Shown: positions 11,170 through 26,400, counted from the stretch's first letter. The stretch: DNA of 64,000 nt from Anaspis maculata (GCA_949128115.1 OX421965.1:55236012-55300011); one strand, 5' to 3'. The notes: generated by a model not told the origin, from the sequence alone. Made by a program: numbers and translations.

Positions 11170-12870
11170 AACAAACCTATTTTGTATAAAATAAATGAAA
11201 AGGTACCTATTATGTATGTTGGTGTTGTTAAAAAACAACTTGTAATTCTTGTTACATATAGGTTCGTGTTGATAGGTATAGTCAAAGTACTGCTTCAGTA
11301 TCAATATATAAAAATATGTGGTAGCAAAGTATTTTACGAAAAAATTTCCTATACATCCAACACTTACATCACATTTTTCTACTTAATAATCTATCACTTT
11401 TCCCTTGAGATGCTACTTTGAAAGGAGGAAGAAAGAACTAGGTTTATACAAATATTTTGCTTTTAGTACTTGATACAAAACGCGCAACATTCACCTACAT
11501 AAATAAAAAGAGACCCTGTTCGCAAGCAACAAAAAAAAACAAAATGCTTCATCGCCCTCAATATAGATGCTTTGAAAATCCAAATAAATCATGATTTAAA
11601 TTATTTTTCTTATTTATCACAATGTTCAGTTTATTCCTGAAAGAAAAACTATATTGCTATGTTTCTTTACGATTGTTACCGTCAAACAGAAACAATTCAA
11701 CAAATAAACAAAGAACTGGTATAAAACTGTGTGTGGCACTTCTATTTTTGACTGTTCTCCTTGATGCTCGTCATTCTTCAAAGATTACATAGGTATATAC
11801 GTGAATACACATACATAATATAGCAATTACCTAATACTATGGTAATATGATGATGCTTAAACTATCCACTAAAACTCTGCAACTTCAGTTTTCTTGATTT
11901 CAATCACTAGGTATAACTGATCACAAACTTGTAAAATATTTTGTAACTTACGTAATGGTTAAAATCTCGAGCACTGTTCTAGATTCCGAAGATTTAGGTA
12001 CGCTGTCGCACAACCATGGACCTTTAATTACGAAAAATTCTGTCGCTTTGAAGACAACACGAATTTTTCCACAGCCCTTATTTCTCGCTAGTCCGCGTAA
12101 TACATTGGAAAGAGAAAACCCACTTTCTAGGTACCTACCTATACCAAATAGCAAATACTCTAGAAGCCTTACTCGAAATAGGAGCATGCCTACATATTTT
12201 GAGCGCGTTCAGTTAATTCTCTTCCATAATCCTTAAGTTTAGAGGTTCATGGTTGTGAAGCAGTGGGCTGTCAAAAGATAAATATAGGGTTGTATAAATA
12301 CCCATTTATGTACTTTTAGTTTTGATTGTTTAGTTGAGTAAAAAAAAGCCAGACTTTTAGACCGCGCCTTTCAAAACTATGCAGACTTTTGTTCTTGTAC
12401 CTATCTAAGAAAAGATGTACCTAGTGTATTCTTTAAGCCAATCATCTCGTACAAACCTAGGTGAGTGTAAGTTTACTACATGCTACTGCTGGAATCTCCT
12501 GGAAAATTTATGAAGTTGTCACTGTACGACGGAGTCGGCGAAGCTCGGCTCGCTGAACTGAAGCTACTTGTTGAGCTCACGTCTTCAACATCTTTTCCTG
12601 ATATTTCCGTGTTTCCTGTAACAATTAGTAATGTTCAATGTTTAAAACAAGTTGTAGTTTTTTTCTTCATTTATTTAACGTCGGCCTATTTCCGCAACGA
12701 GGCTTAACACCGAGACCGGTGAATGCTTTTCTCCACTATACCGGAAATTTTGCCGAATCCCCAATGTGTCCAACACAGGGTAGGAATTTTTAACGACCAC
12801 CAACATCGCATGGGGTCGACACCATCGTTCGTGTTTTAACGTGCTATGCGACACACGGGCGCCGCGTCTA
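11170..12870. other. Intergenic spacer
   Basis: AT-rich and without a convincing gene. Short open frames near 11955 and 12480 lack recognisable domains and splice context. Confidence 0.5.
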
Positions 12871-12872
12871 TT

Positions 12873-13032
12873 ATTATTACCAAAGGTGGCTGCGACCACA
12901 AATAAAAATCTGAAGTTAGGAGTTCGTTTATTGTTCATGTCGATTTTAACCGGCAACGCTTTTTGACATTAACAATCAATAACTTTTTGCTTCAGATTTT
13001 TATTTGTGGTCGCAGCCACCTTTGGTAATGAT
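12873..13032. repeat. Hairpin with two 43-nt arms
   Basis: An arm containing ACCAAAGGTGGCTGCGACCA is repeated inverted with about one mismatch around a 74-nt loop. Probably a MITE; no clear duplication seen. Confidence 0.7.
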
Positions 13033-14480
13033 AATTTAATTATATTCAATCCGCTATAAAATCGTCTTTTTTCAACACAGAGAATTTTTGAAAACACCAC
13101 TGTGTCAATAAAAAATCTCTATCTGAATATCAAAAATATACAGGTGTTCCATTTAAAAATCAAAAGTTGATGTCACTTCCGATTACATCCGGGTGACCTA
13201 GCTAGCCGGTAGCCTAGCTTCATGATCAGCGGAAAAAATAGCAAAAGTGCTCTCAAATGATATTCTATATAATTCTATCTGGATGTAAAATAGGACCTTC
13301 CCTTTCTACTAATTCTCCGGGTCCGGCATTTTTCATTTTAACATTTTCGCCATCTCGAATTTCAACATTTTTACCATCTTGATATTTGGCATACTTCGCT
13401 AGCCCGCTCACTTAGCTCTATATCAATCCCAGAATAGAAGAAAAACTGATAAACAAAAGTCCGACAGGTAGGAAAGTTTGATTTGATTGCCTACCTATAG
13501 GAAAATAATGAAGAGATCTTTCATTACATCTTCATAGCCAGGCAGAGCAAAGTTCATTCTTTCAAAATTCGTCTTTCATTATCATGTTAGTATTTCCCAC
13601 CAAAAAGAACCCGTTATTTTGAATTTTGTCATTTCAACCATTTTCAAAGTGATCTTTATTCGGTTCAACTACATAGGTACTGGCAAGAATGGTTGAAATC
13701 AGTAAATGTAAAAAAAATGACAGACAAGAGGCCAAAATGTGATTCACTGCTGATGCATAAAAAGTACCTAATTAAGAGTGTCTCTTTTTGAAATCCATAT
13801 ATCGAACCTACTTCAATAAGGCAATAAACAGTATTTATAATTTAAATTTAATTGAATTGTTATGTAGCTTCAATGTGTTAGGAGAAGGCAATTCTTTCAA
13901 AATCCATCATTAGCTCTGTCATTGCAGAAGCATGGCAACATATACCATGTTTTCCGCTTGCTTCCGCCATTTTCAATTTTTACGTTTTGGTCATCTGGAC
14001 AATAACAAACTTTTGTAGCCTATACATTTGGCTATCCAGTGATATCAAATTTGTTGAAATGGGATCTATCGTAAACAACGTAAGTGACTGTTGATGAGAT
14101 CTTTATTTTTATGCATTTTTCCAAGAGTGTACTGAATTAATCACAATTAACACACAATAAATTGTACTTTTTAGTCATTAATCATTAATTATCGTAATTA
14201 AGTTATTACTTGTTAAAATCCCTATTTGTATGTACATTTTTTTTTATATTTATAACAATTTTGTTAAGATTGAGGTGAACACATTTAATACTTATACGTT
14301 AAAATCAACTAAGATGCATTGACACCTGAAATCCCCCAGAAAACTAAAAACGGAATAACACAATACAAGAAATATTTACAATTCGTCATACAGGCTGTAT
14401 ATTATAATGAAAAGTACTGGCAATAAAAATAGTGGTAGTAGCAGCACAGTGATCTTCACAAATCTAATGGTAGTGTCTAA
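13033..14480. other. Spacer and 3' side of rudhira
   Basis: No coding signal. It must include the rudhira 3' UTR; TTTATT near 14101 is a possible minus-strand polyadenylation signal. Confidence 0.4.
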
Positions 14481-17400
14481 TTATTTGCGCTTCTTCTTGG
14501 ATTTGCGCTTGGAAGCTTTGGAAGAACCCTGCAAGTTCTGCGCCGGAATCAGTTCTTCGTCCATGTCCATGATGTTGGCGATGGCCGGCACCTTGCTGGA
14601 ATCGTCGCTGCTTTCGGTCGTTTCCGCCGGCGAACTCCCCGGTTTCTCGTCATCCGAAGACTTGTCGATCTTCACCAGATTAAAGTCCTCGATGATTTCG
14701 CTTCTGGTGATGGAGTCGCTCAGATCGTCGATCAGGCACGAATCGTCCTTTCTGGACGACGGCAGTTTGAAAGTGTAATCGCACTCGATTTCCGGAAAGT
14801 CGTCGGCTTCGGGCGGGCTGCGGTTTTGCGGTTTTGCCGGCTTGGTAGCTGCTACCATGTTCCAAGATTTCTTGGGAGGAAGTTCGACGGGGTCCAGCCA
14901 CGGCCCTTTCGGTTCCTGTTCTTCGTCCTTGTCCTTCTGTTTGTTGCTGGGAATTTTTATGCCCAACTTGGCTTTAGGTTTGCGCGTCTTGCGCGTCACC
15001 AATTTTTCTTCTTCTGACGAGCAGGTCAGCTGCTCGTCACTGTTTTTGGAGATGGGCGAAAACGCCGACGTGATAACGGGAGCCGATTCTTTATCGAGAG
15101 GCTGGCAGTCTTCGGCGTCTTCGAATTTGTCCATTTTGAACAGGCTGTCGCCGAACGGGTCGTCGGTGGTGGTGATGGAATCCTGCTGTTGGAAATCCGA
15201 AAGGATGTCAAAATCGTCTGCTTTTGCCAGTGGAGGCTCTGGGAAGGGATCTGAAAATTGTACTTGCATACAACCCAACATTTCAAATTGTCACCTCGTC
15301 AAGTTGAATTTTTGCCCAATAATGGTAGAATCTTGATAGTTGAAGAGAAGATGGAGTTAAGAAAGAAAGTTTAGAATTAGACAGAAGACTGAAGAATGCT
15401 CTGCATAAAGCAACACAATTGTTTCTCGTGAGTACCTACCCACGCCGGATATTCCGTAGGTTCAGATGGTGCCTATTTTCCAATACCCAATTATTGGAAT
15501 TGGTGAATCAAAATGCGAAGTCAAAACTCAGGAGTTCACTCAAATTTTCTTTTTATATGGACCCTGCTACTCAAGTGGGGCTCCAGAATTGTACGAGACT
15601 ACAGGCATGTCTTCGATTTGAGAGCTTCACACTTCAGGAAGTCAAACATTAGACAGTGACGGCAGATCCGACTGGACCGTGACTGGTGCACGTATCTACT
15701 TTCTCTGTCTATCAAGAACTACCCCGAGCAGATCATGCTAGCAAATCGAAAACGCCTCGGATGTTCCGACTTGTTAGTCTTGAGTGGTTCCACCGATTTG
15801 CACAATAAAAATGGAAAATGGATGCATAATAGTTAGCATAATAATAATTTTTACTCTGTTGGGGAATTTCTCGAGCTATGATTTTATTGTTCCTTATTTG
15901 TTAATTTATTACTCACCTACCCACTTTCTCCCTTATCTTTAGATTTAGTGTTTGGACATGTCCTATATTTTATTTATGAGTGAAATATCAATCTTTATAT
16001 TTTATTTACACTTACTGTAAAATCACGGACGAAAAATAAATATTAAATATTATTAATATTAATGCCACTGATTCTCGAAAATAAAACATCTCGATATCTT
16101 GAGCTCCTTTCGATCTTCGAGGCCGACCTTTGACATTCCACCTTTGAATCATGAATTTTGAACCATTTCCTCGTTTTTTCTACCGTTTTCGCGCTCCGAA
16201 CTATCGAAGCAAAAAAAAACATGGTCCTTCGAGCCGGATTGACCACTAAGAAGCAAAAAATGATCAGCAGCATGGAAGTTGCGGAAGATCCACGCCAATC
16301 GCATGAACATTCACCAGAACGAGTCCGCTCCAAGCAGGGCCTGGATGGCTCAAAATATACAAGCGAACTGATCAATCTAATATCGCTTTGACTTTGAACT
16401 ATCTGGGCAAGGCACTTTTTTTCTATATTTCTTCATTCAAAACATCTGACATTTTAGAATTATAGCGTGGATGATTAATAGTTGATGTACGGCTAAATGT
16501 ACGCAAAAAACCCTCAACGGTCTCGGATATAGCATATCAAAAGTTCCCTGCAACATGGTCTTTCAGGGCCAGGGCTTTTTCTGACACGGTTATTTTTCGT
16601 GCCTATCTGTAAAAAACATAGCGTATGGGAGGGAGGGGGCAAATTTTGCTGCGGTGGTGGAGTCGTCAAAGCTTTGCTTTACAAGCGGATGCAAGTCTGA
16701 TAGTCGGCGTGTTTACACACTCTGCCCTGTCAAGCTACGGCATTCGAGCCAACGTTTCAAATGTACGTTGCTTCTACACAACCGGTGACCGACAATATCT
16801 CCCCCGGTACCTCATTTTCATCCAAATTGATGCATAGGACTTATTGCGTTCCTATTAATGATTCCAAAATCAGTTTCACGCTGTTGTCGGGTATTCCCCA
16901 CATCATTACTTGCCTACCCTAAATGTTCCCCCAATGACACGGAGATTGCGCGGGAAGGCCCACTTGTGGGTGTTTTAACTTTTTTTTTTTGGACTATACA
17001 AATGCGGCGAAATTTTGGCCAGCCCATGAGCTGTGTTTCAAAGATAGACACGAAAAATAACAGTGGAAGCTCTGGAAAACGAAGAATTTTGCACGGGTTC
17101 GGAGGAGACTTTTGATACGTCACAGCCGAGACCGTTTAGGGTCGGTTTTGCACACTTTTAGCTGGTTATCAATTTATTCACGCCTCTGTTCAGATATGAC
17201 CTAAAATACCTGCGCTGAATCATGGAAAATGTATATGAAGTTGCGATATATCTAAGATCCCACCAAGGAGGGTTTCACGAATGGCATTACTGTATCACAG
17301 GACTTTATACCTGAATCAAAATTTGCGGTCTCTCAACATTTTTGAATAAAATTCAAATAATATCAATAAAGGGCAATAAATTCATCTTCACGCATCGTTT

Positions 17401-20400
17401 TTTTCCTAATGCAACGCTCGACGCTATATCACCTAAAATCGGAGTCGGTTTGACATCGTCTTTTGGAGGACGAATAGGTTCGGAACGTCTCGGTCGCGGC
17501 TTAATTTTCGTTTCCACGACGTTCACCGGAGGCATTTCCACTTTGTTCGACTTGACGCTACCGCTACTGATAGTTTTGTTTTCGGCATCGATGGCTTCCT
17601 TGGACTTGAGTGACGACGATGAAAGCGGTGGCAGCACCGCTGGTGCGACTTGTTTTACAGGTTTGGGCGAGGACTCGCGCGACTTTGGCTTTGGTTTTGC
17701 GACGACGATATGTTTCGGTTTGTTGGAAGAAGAGGTGGTCGAAGAGAGAGCTTTGTTGTTTGGTTCTTCTAACGGTTTGGCTATTACTACTACCGGTCGA
17801 TGAGGAGGCTGTATTTGTTGCGGTGGCAATGATGGCGGCGGCTGGGAGGGCGGTGGCGCCACCGTCGCCGCCGCTTTAGATTTGTTATTGGAGTTCAACA
17901 TGCGCACCGCCACCACTTCGGTGTTGGCCGCCAGGCTCTTGGTCAGGATGTGTTCCGGTGGGCAAATAGGCCGAGGCTTCGAGGCCTCGGCGTAAAACAC
18001 GGCCTTCGGCGCCACCACCGGCCGGAAGAGGGCCTCGTCGCAGTTCTCGTGGATGACTGTGTCGTCGTCCGCTGCCGATGCCGCTTCTTCAGAGGCGACC
18101 TCGTCGTCGGACTGCACCGTGACGACGGTGCCCAGAGGATTTACGACTTTGGCGACGGGCGGCTGTTGTTTCACAGACACGTACACGCAATGCCCACCTG
18201 AACAGAAAAAGCCAATGGCAGGTTATACTGAGGCACATGGTGAATCTTGTCTCGGCGCGGCGCCCTCTAACGGGGAAAATGAAAGCATGCAAACATGCAA
18301 AGGTGTGTACAAGGTCTGAGTTACTGACTTGTTTGGTCTACAGTGGACGGGTACTTGATCGTAAAATAACGGAGGTCTGTTGCGAGAGCAGGATCCTTCA
18401 AGGTATAATCGCAATCACATCTCCTTCTTTTCGCAAAGTGCGGCTGTACCTATTGGGCACTAATAGCAGCCATTGGGCACCGCCAAAAATCAAAATTCGT
18501 ATTCCCAATTGTCACACGTCCATCATAAAAATTACAAAACCGTTCCAAGATGAGACATCAAACTTCACGCCGATTACGCAAGAATTAAAAAAAAAATACG
18601 AACAGAGAAAGGTTAAGAAAGCAATTCAACACTTTTCTATTACGACCCTGTACGAACTTTATTTAAGTGTCCGGAGTGTGGTAACAATAAATTAGATTAC
18701 CGAACGTACGCTTGGACAGAGCAAAAAACATTGATAGCGATGTATCATTTTGAAAAAACAAAATTTTGCACCGCGATACACTCACTGTGCAGCTTAGATA
18801 ATTATATCCATTTTTCATAAGTCAATTACAATATTTGGAGAAATTCATGAGAAAATGAACAAAGCAAGAACTGCATCTGTCCTATGACGGCTTTGCCCAA
18901 CATCAAACCATCAATTTCAAGCAGTCACAAATCCTCCCCGTCACTAGTGATTTCAACACAGTAATGCTCATCCACGCCTTCAAGTAAACCAAACAAGCTT
19001 GCAGTAAAGCAAGGCGGGCGTTTGTAGCGTTCAAGTGGCAGCACTGCACATCCAACCAAACGAACCCTGTAAAATGTCTTGAATAGTCCTGCAGTTTACC
19101 ATCTCAACTTTGCAGTTTGTGAAAGCAGGTTGTCGTTTGGCACTCTGATTCTACAAGGTTCAAACTTCAAAGCACGATCTGGGAGATCGTCGCCTTGGGT
19201 CTCCCGATTTGTACTTTGAACCTTAAAGAACCATACTGCCGAACGGCAACATCCGTTCACAAAGTGCAAGATTCAAATGATTTTTTTCTCCTTGGCTGCG
19301 GAACTAAAAAGCTCGACCAGTCTCAGTTCGACGGAATGTGCAGCACAAAAGTGAACTTTGTAAAATCCACCCCCAGTGCAAACCTCAACCTTGATGTGCA
19401 ATAACTGGATACGGGAAAAGGAAACGAGAGCAATGAGGGAAAGGCCTGAGAGTCGGGAAAGTGCACCAGAAAACTCAAGTTAGAATCATCAAGTGGTCAG
19501 TTTTCCTGCCTTTGGCTAGTTCTGAGTAACCGACACGAAAATCCGGCGCAATCATCGTAACCATAACAATAACACATAGAAACGTTCCTGATGATGGCGT
19601 GCGACCGAAACGCAGAAACGTGACGAAAAGAAGGGAATAACACGGAACAGTGCCAACTGCCACTTTGATGTCAACGTTTTTTTTTTTCAAACAAGCAAAA
19701 AAAGCGATCAAGCAAAAAAAAATTGGGAAACTTTTGCAAGGGTTCAATTTGGCGCGCCAATTTATGTAAGCGGTTGCTTTAGTGTTTCATCATCTGATTC
19801 GTTCAATTATATTTTGGGAAAGCAGAATTAGTCACAGAGGAAAGTATTTATTAAAAGAAAGCCACCATTCCGTGTTATTCATCAAATGACTACAAAAAAA
19901 TGCGTTAGGACTTATAAGTAAAACCAAATCCGTTACCAAAATACTTTGGCTAGAAAAACGAGAAACTCTTGGAAAAGATTAAACAGAATGGGAAAATGTA
20001 AAAATAGTACACAGGGCACCATTCCATATATTTGTATCTTTCCAAATTTTGATTGCTTTCTCCTTCACTATAATTTCCCATTATATCGACATTGTAACCA
20101 AGTAGGTAATAACCCTCCATGGTAATAACTGATTCAACAATGCAGCAAGGACATTATTGTCGATGCTTGGATCTTGATAGTTACAAAGGAAAGTGCTTTT
20201 GTGTAGTTTATTGATGAATAAATTCATGATATGTAAATAGTCCACATCGTTGAAAATAGTTTCAGCATCACAAAAACTTCCTACACATCGACATGTCGTC
20301 TTACCTGTTCCTCTGAGTCCAGGCGACTCGAGCATGGCATCGGCCAAATCTTCTCTGAGTTGCAGCTCACCGGCATTGCCAGTGTCGTCGTTGGCGCGGT

Positions 20401-23400
20401 GATATGTGTCCAAGAACAGCTGTTCACAGCTATTGGCGGAACCGGATTCGATCACGAAAGGATGAGTCTTGGTAATGGGCATGTTGACGGGCTTAGAACG
20501 GCGCACATCAACTGGACGGGTGTCCACGGCCCTAAACGTCAGTCATTACACAATCATCATCATGTAATAGCAGAATACGTTATTAGGCAGGGAAATGAAA
20601 CTTTACAGGACGAGTAGGCATGTTTCAAGACGAGCGTTAGCGAGTCCCGGGAGCCTGCGGGTCCTGTTAAGACACTTTCCTGGCGTATTTACGTATCACG
20701 TTTCACCCGCAACTGCCTAGAGTCGAAACCGTACTCGCAATTCAAAAAGCCATGAATAAAATTGGACAAAGTCATATTAACGTTGAGGCCCAATTGGGCC
20801 CTGCCCTCCAGTTGGGTTTCAATCTGCGGTTAAGGGCATTTAAGCTAATGACAGCGCTAAAATTTGTTCTCAACCAGAGGTTGTACTGGATGGCGTCGCA
20901 ATGTCATCAAACATTTATTAAAAAACAGATGATGCGGCCATACTATAGATCAACATTCAACATTGATAGTTTATTTCTGCCAAATCTAAATTAAGCTCAA
21001 TGAGAAATAGTTGTTTCGAGCCGGACATAACTTAGCGTAATAATCTCTCCTTCTGCCTTTCTACTTAGAAAAACTTTCCAAGTGCAGGGCGGTAGCCAGG
21101 CCCGTGGCACAAGCCGCCGCGCGGCCGGCGGCTGCCTATAGACAATCACGTAGCTGATATGAATGATACGATGGTAATGAAAAGTAAGATACATAATTTA
21201 TTATAAATCAGTGGTGAATGCCGCAACTAACCCATTCGCAATGGTGTAGGTCTTGAACGTGAACTGGGGTCCCATCCAGAGCCTCCTGTGCGGTCCCAGG
21301 TGCGTCACTATCTCCACCTGCGACAGCCAGCTTTCATCGTTGTGGTCCAGCTTCGATTTTGTATGCGCCAGCATATTTTGAGCTATCAAACTGAGATTGT
21401 CTTTGGACATGGGAAGGTGCAGATCTTCGGCGCCCGGCAGGCGCTGCAGCGGCCACACGCCCTTGTGGCACGCCTTCAGCTCGATGGGAGTGTCATTGCA
21501 CGTCCGCTCCTTGGGCACAGAAGCTGAAGGATACGGGTCCAGGTCGTACTGCGTCAATATGCCGTAACAGGACATGATGAAGAGCGATTCGACCGGCTTG
21601 ACGGGGTGCTTGTGCGTCGGCGGCTCGCGCGACGCCGACTTGGAGACGTCCATGTACGCCCGCGGCGGTGCGAAACGCGCCGCCACCCGGAGAGAAATGT
21701 TCTCCTCGGACGAGGACATCGACCTCTGACGACCTGCGAAAATCAATTTGTACACTTGAGATGGTGAAACTCTAAAATAACAGCGCACTGACAAGTAACA
21801 GTCATCTTAATACCATCAGCTCAAAATACGCCAGCAATGGTCCAAACGGGACCCTGGCGCACCCTTGCCGTTACGCCGAAGTTTAATTCTGACGAACTAA
21901 GCATAGCGCCGACGTACTCAGCGTGCTGGTGACCGGCTTCGCTTACTTACATTGCACCAAACTTAGCACGTGTGCCAGCGCGGATGTGAGCGTAGTTAAT
22001 AAATCAGTCTTCACTGGGTAAGCGAAATGCCTCTCTGCCTGTCCTTTGTATGTGCGCAAAAATCATCAAAAAATTTACGTCCCCGTTGAGACCAAGTCAC
22101 TCTTCTGTACATATCTTTAACTTGTCACCCTAAACCAACATCCTAAAAACTCGCAAAGACATAAACAAAATTACCTGGCATGGACCTGGGTGCTGTGGTG
22201 CCGGCGTTCTGAACGTAAACGGGCTGGCGAATTTGAGCAAGAGGATTGACTACCGTTGGTTGCGGATATGGTGGGAACCTGGGATTGCGATATGGAAAGA
22301 GCGTGTTCGATGACGTTTCCATCACGGAGACCGGACTGCTCGAACGGCCTTCCGATGTCAATCCGGCCGATCTCTGGTACCTGGACATTTTGTTGACGAC
22401 GTGGGCTGTGGCGTGGGTGCGAACGTTTATGTTGCCGCCGTAAGGCGTTATGGGGAACACGTGCGTCGTGCCGCGCAGCGTCGAAACCGCCACCCAACGT
22501 GAATCGGGCGAGAAGCACATGTCCTGCACTTTGGCTGTGGTATCGCCCCTGTTTACAGAAAATTATAAAAATAAATGGTGCGTAATAATGAAACGGTTTA
22601 TTAACATTATTGATATAAAATTGTAGTAGCAGTTCACGACAAAATAAAAAATAGAAAAATACTGCGCTGTCCTGAACAACTATACTTTGGAAGTGAACGA
22701 ATCCTAAGAATTAGGCGCTTTTCTTTCACCACCATCTCACTTCGCCTCATCTCAGTTAGAGAGAGAGAAAAACAGAAATTGCTAAGGAGCAAGTGAGACA
22801 CCACTACCAAGTGAGGTGAAAATATCTGAGATTGGTGGCAAAAGGAATGAACGCTATTGATCACCAGCTTTAGTCCAGTCAAAATAGGTTTTAACCGGAA
22901 ATAAATTCGGAAGTTGACAAAATTTGATGAATCGATGCGGAATTTAACGTGGAATAACATACTGAAATTCCCGAAAATTCCAAGGCTTGGCTTTTTTTCT
23001 AGGGCCAATAAAAGAGTGCCATCCTTGGAAATTTTCGGTTTTTTCTGAATAACTTGTAAACTATCATTTTTAGAACACAAAGACCAGCAAAGCAAATGTA
23101 GCCCGTTAAATTCTCAAGAGATCAGTACTAAATTTATCACTCTATGGTCAATAGCCTCTGAGATACAGCATCTGCTAAGACGCAGTGAAAATTACTCAAA
23201 ATTTATTTCCGGATTTTACGTAACAATTTGCATAATGTCAGTTCAGGGGCTGTAACGTGGACAGCAGATGTGCGGATTTTATTGTGTTTTACATTTTTGG
23301 AAAGCCAATTCAACCTTTGGTATCACACTTTTGTCTAGAAGTCGCCAACTCCAAAATGGTACTTTTCCTCGACCTCTGAAATTGACACTTGATTACCCGA

Positions 23401-26400
23401 AGAATCCCCAAAAATCGATTTTTTTCATAGCATGCCATTCGCCCAATTTTTCAAGTAGAGCAAAACCATCCAGGGAATATATGAAGAATTGAATACCAAA
23501 AAAACAACATGTTCCGGAATCTTTTTCCCAGTGATGGTTCCAGAGTTTTATGAGTTGAAAGACTAAAACGACCTATTTGGACAAAAAACTGGGTGGTCCG
23601 ACACTAACTGCTGAATACTGTACGGACCTTGCATTTGAGGTGTAAGATGTCACTTGGCAGACGTGGAAAGTACATAAGTATATTCAATACGTCTGCTGAG
23701 TGGCATTTTGCATCATCAAATGCAAGGTCCGTACAGTATTCAGCAGTTAGTGTCCGAACTACCTATCTTTCTTCCAAATAGATCGTTGTAGTCTTTCAAT
23801 CCATATAACTCAGAAACCATCACTGGGAAAAAGATCCCGTTACATGTTATTTTTTTAAGTATTCAATTCTTCATATATTCCCTGGATGGTTTTGCCCTAC
23901 TTAGAAAATTAGGCAAATGGCATGGTATGAAAAAAATCGATTTTTGGGGATTCTTCGGGACATCAAGTATCGATTTCAAAGGTCGAGGAAAAGTACCATT
24001 TTGAAGTTGGCGACTTCTAGACAAAAGTGTGATACCGAATGTTGAATTGGCTTTCCAAACACGTAAAACAGATTGAAATCCGCACATTTGCTGTCCACGT
24101 TACAACCCGTGAACTGACACAATGTAAATTGTTACGTAAAATCCGGAAATAATTTTTGAGCAACTTTCACTGCGTTCCGGCAGACGCTGTATCTCAAGGG
24201 CTATTGATCAGAAAATAATGAGTTTAGTACTGATCTCTTGGAAATTCAACGGGCCACATTTGCCTCGCGAGTATTGGTGTTTTAAAGGTGGTAGTTTACA
24301 AGTTATTCAGAAAAAATCGAAAACTTTCAAGGATGGTGCTCTTTTATTGGTCCTAAAAAAAAATCCAAGCCTTCGAATTTTCAGGAATTTCAGTATGTTA
24401 TTCTACGTTGAATTCTGCATCGATCCACCAAATTTTGTCAACTTCCGAATTTATTTCCGGTTTAGCCCGATTTTTGCCTTATTTGACTGGACTACTTAGC
24501 TTGGTGTTCAAATTAATTGAAACTCCGAAAATAGTTATTAACAACGTTGAACTAGAAAATTTATTCAGGTCACCCTAATCACAGTTACGCTGGAAGGACT
24601 AAAATGTTTCACCCCAAGTACCTGTGCAAAATGTACAGATGATGGACGGCTGCCTGTGCCGGACCTGCGGGATGAGACTGTATCCTGAAAACGTGGAAGT
24701 CGTGGCCGCGCTTGTCGGCCGTCAGCAACAACATGCCGGAAGGATCAAAGCTCATGCACACGACGGCCTCGGTGTGGGCCACAAAGTGCGCTATCACAGC
24801 ATCTTGCGGAACATTGTTCTCCTTGATGTTTTTGTTTTCGATGTCCAGCACGGTCACGATGCCCTTTTCCAAAACGTCCGAAGCGCCGCCCGCCTGAGGA
24901 CTGTTGGGCGAAGTACCCGGTTTGTAATTGGGATGACTGTTCTTCAGACCGACCACGGAAGCGGTCAGTTCGCTCAGACCCCTGCCCAGAGATTTGGCGG
25001 CGTGCAACATAGTCGCGGTATAACTCTGCGAAACAGAAATATATGGTAGGTAATCCAACATCCCAATCCTAATTTTGTGACAGACACGGCGATAAACTGC
25101 ATTATACCTTCGACACACTCAAGTTTAATGATCATTGGGTAGATTGTCATTACAAGTTTAGAGTGACACATAGTGTGCGTTTTAGTTTTCTCAAATCAGC
25201 TTACATTGGATCCAACTTCGCTGCTATAAAATTGAACAAGTGTATTTCAAAGTGAGGCAAAATTTAAAGAATGAGCCGATATTGACTGAAGGCGTTACGA
25301 TTCTACCTTTTATTCCTATGCTTTCTGCTAAACGCAATCGGAAACTCAATGACCAGTTTTTGTTGAAAGGAAGTTGAAATTCTTTTCCACTGCTTGGCTT
25401 GGTATTTTTTCTGTGGTAGGTCAAAGTCAAAGAGGTCAATCAATTTCAAAATTACAAAGTATATTCGCGCATCGTTATCTCAGACGAGTTTTGCGACCCG
25501 TGCATATTTATTGTTGCTGAAAGTTATTTTTACTACTTGACCGATCGTTCGCGATCGTTGTCGAAGTCGAAATAGATAAGATTCCATTGACGAAAGAACG
25601 AACTCGAAATGTTGAACTATTCGGAAGATGTGAGATTTTAGGAAAATTTTGCTAGGGAACAAGAAAATTATCACAGAAAAAAAGCTGCCACAATTTGCAT
25701 CCGCCGCTACGTCTGGTTTGGTTTAAAGTGATTTTTCTGGCCTTCCGAAAAAAATAATTTTTCCAAGGATGAAGGATAAGGGAACATGGCGACCAATGCC
25801 GTCAAGATTCACAATGGAGTCATATGATCACCATTTGAGGGGTACACAACAAAACCTTATTTTGGTAGGTGTTCTAGGACCCTCAACTTGACAGGGACCC
25901 CTGCGGCTCCCCTAAGGGGAATATTTTGTGATTCCTTTTCTAATATTCCCATTATACCAAGTCCTTTAATCCGTCCCTGCATCATCTTGAGCATGCCTGG
26001 GGGTATTTGAGGTAAAAGAGGTATTTGTATGATAAGCGCAAATGGCCGGCGACAGCCCGAAAAATATCTTGGTTGTAAAAAAAGTGCAATTTCATTACAC
26101 GGTTTTTTGCTCTTCTGCAGGACAATTCAAAAGCAGAAAGCTTTTGCTCTACTTATCTTGAATCTAGACGACGCGACAATCAGTCTATTCTCAATGCCAA
26201 TGTCAATGGCATCAATTTTAATAGCCTCAAAAATTGTAAACAACAAGCACTTCTTTATCTTTAAAGCTGGATAAACTGCGAGTCCTATACACAAACACAA
26301 TACCTGCACGCCTTCGCCGTCATTGCCTCCACTGCTGCGATACGAGCTGTTGAGTTTCTTCTCGGCATAAGCCAACCATCTGGAGCCCAGAGCGACTGGG

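Noticed and set aside
14842..15336. Long plus-strand open frame over rudhira exon 9
   Set aside because: It is the antisense shadow of the real minus-strand exon, caused by codon bias; no domain and no splice context.
17610..18319. Several plus-strand frames over rudhira exon 8
   Set aside because: Shadows of the Pro/Ser-rich minus-strand exon.
22634..24499. Reading frames of 74-153 codons in rudhira intron 4
   Set aside because: They are near-identical in the two arms of the inverted repeat and have no domain.
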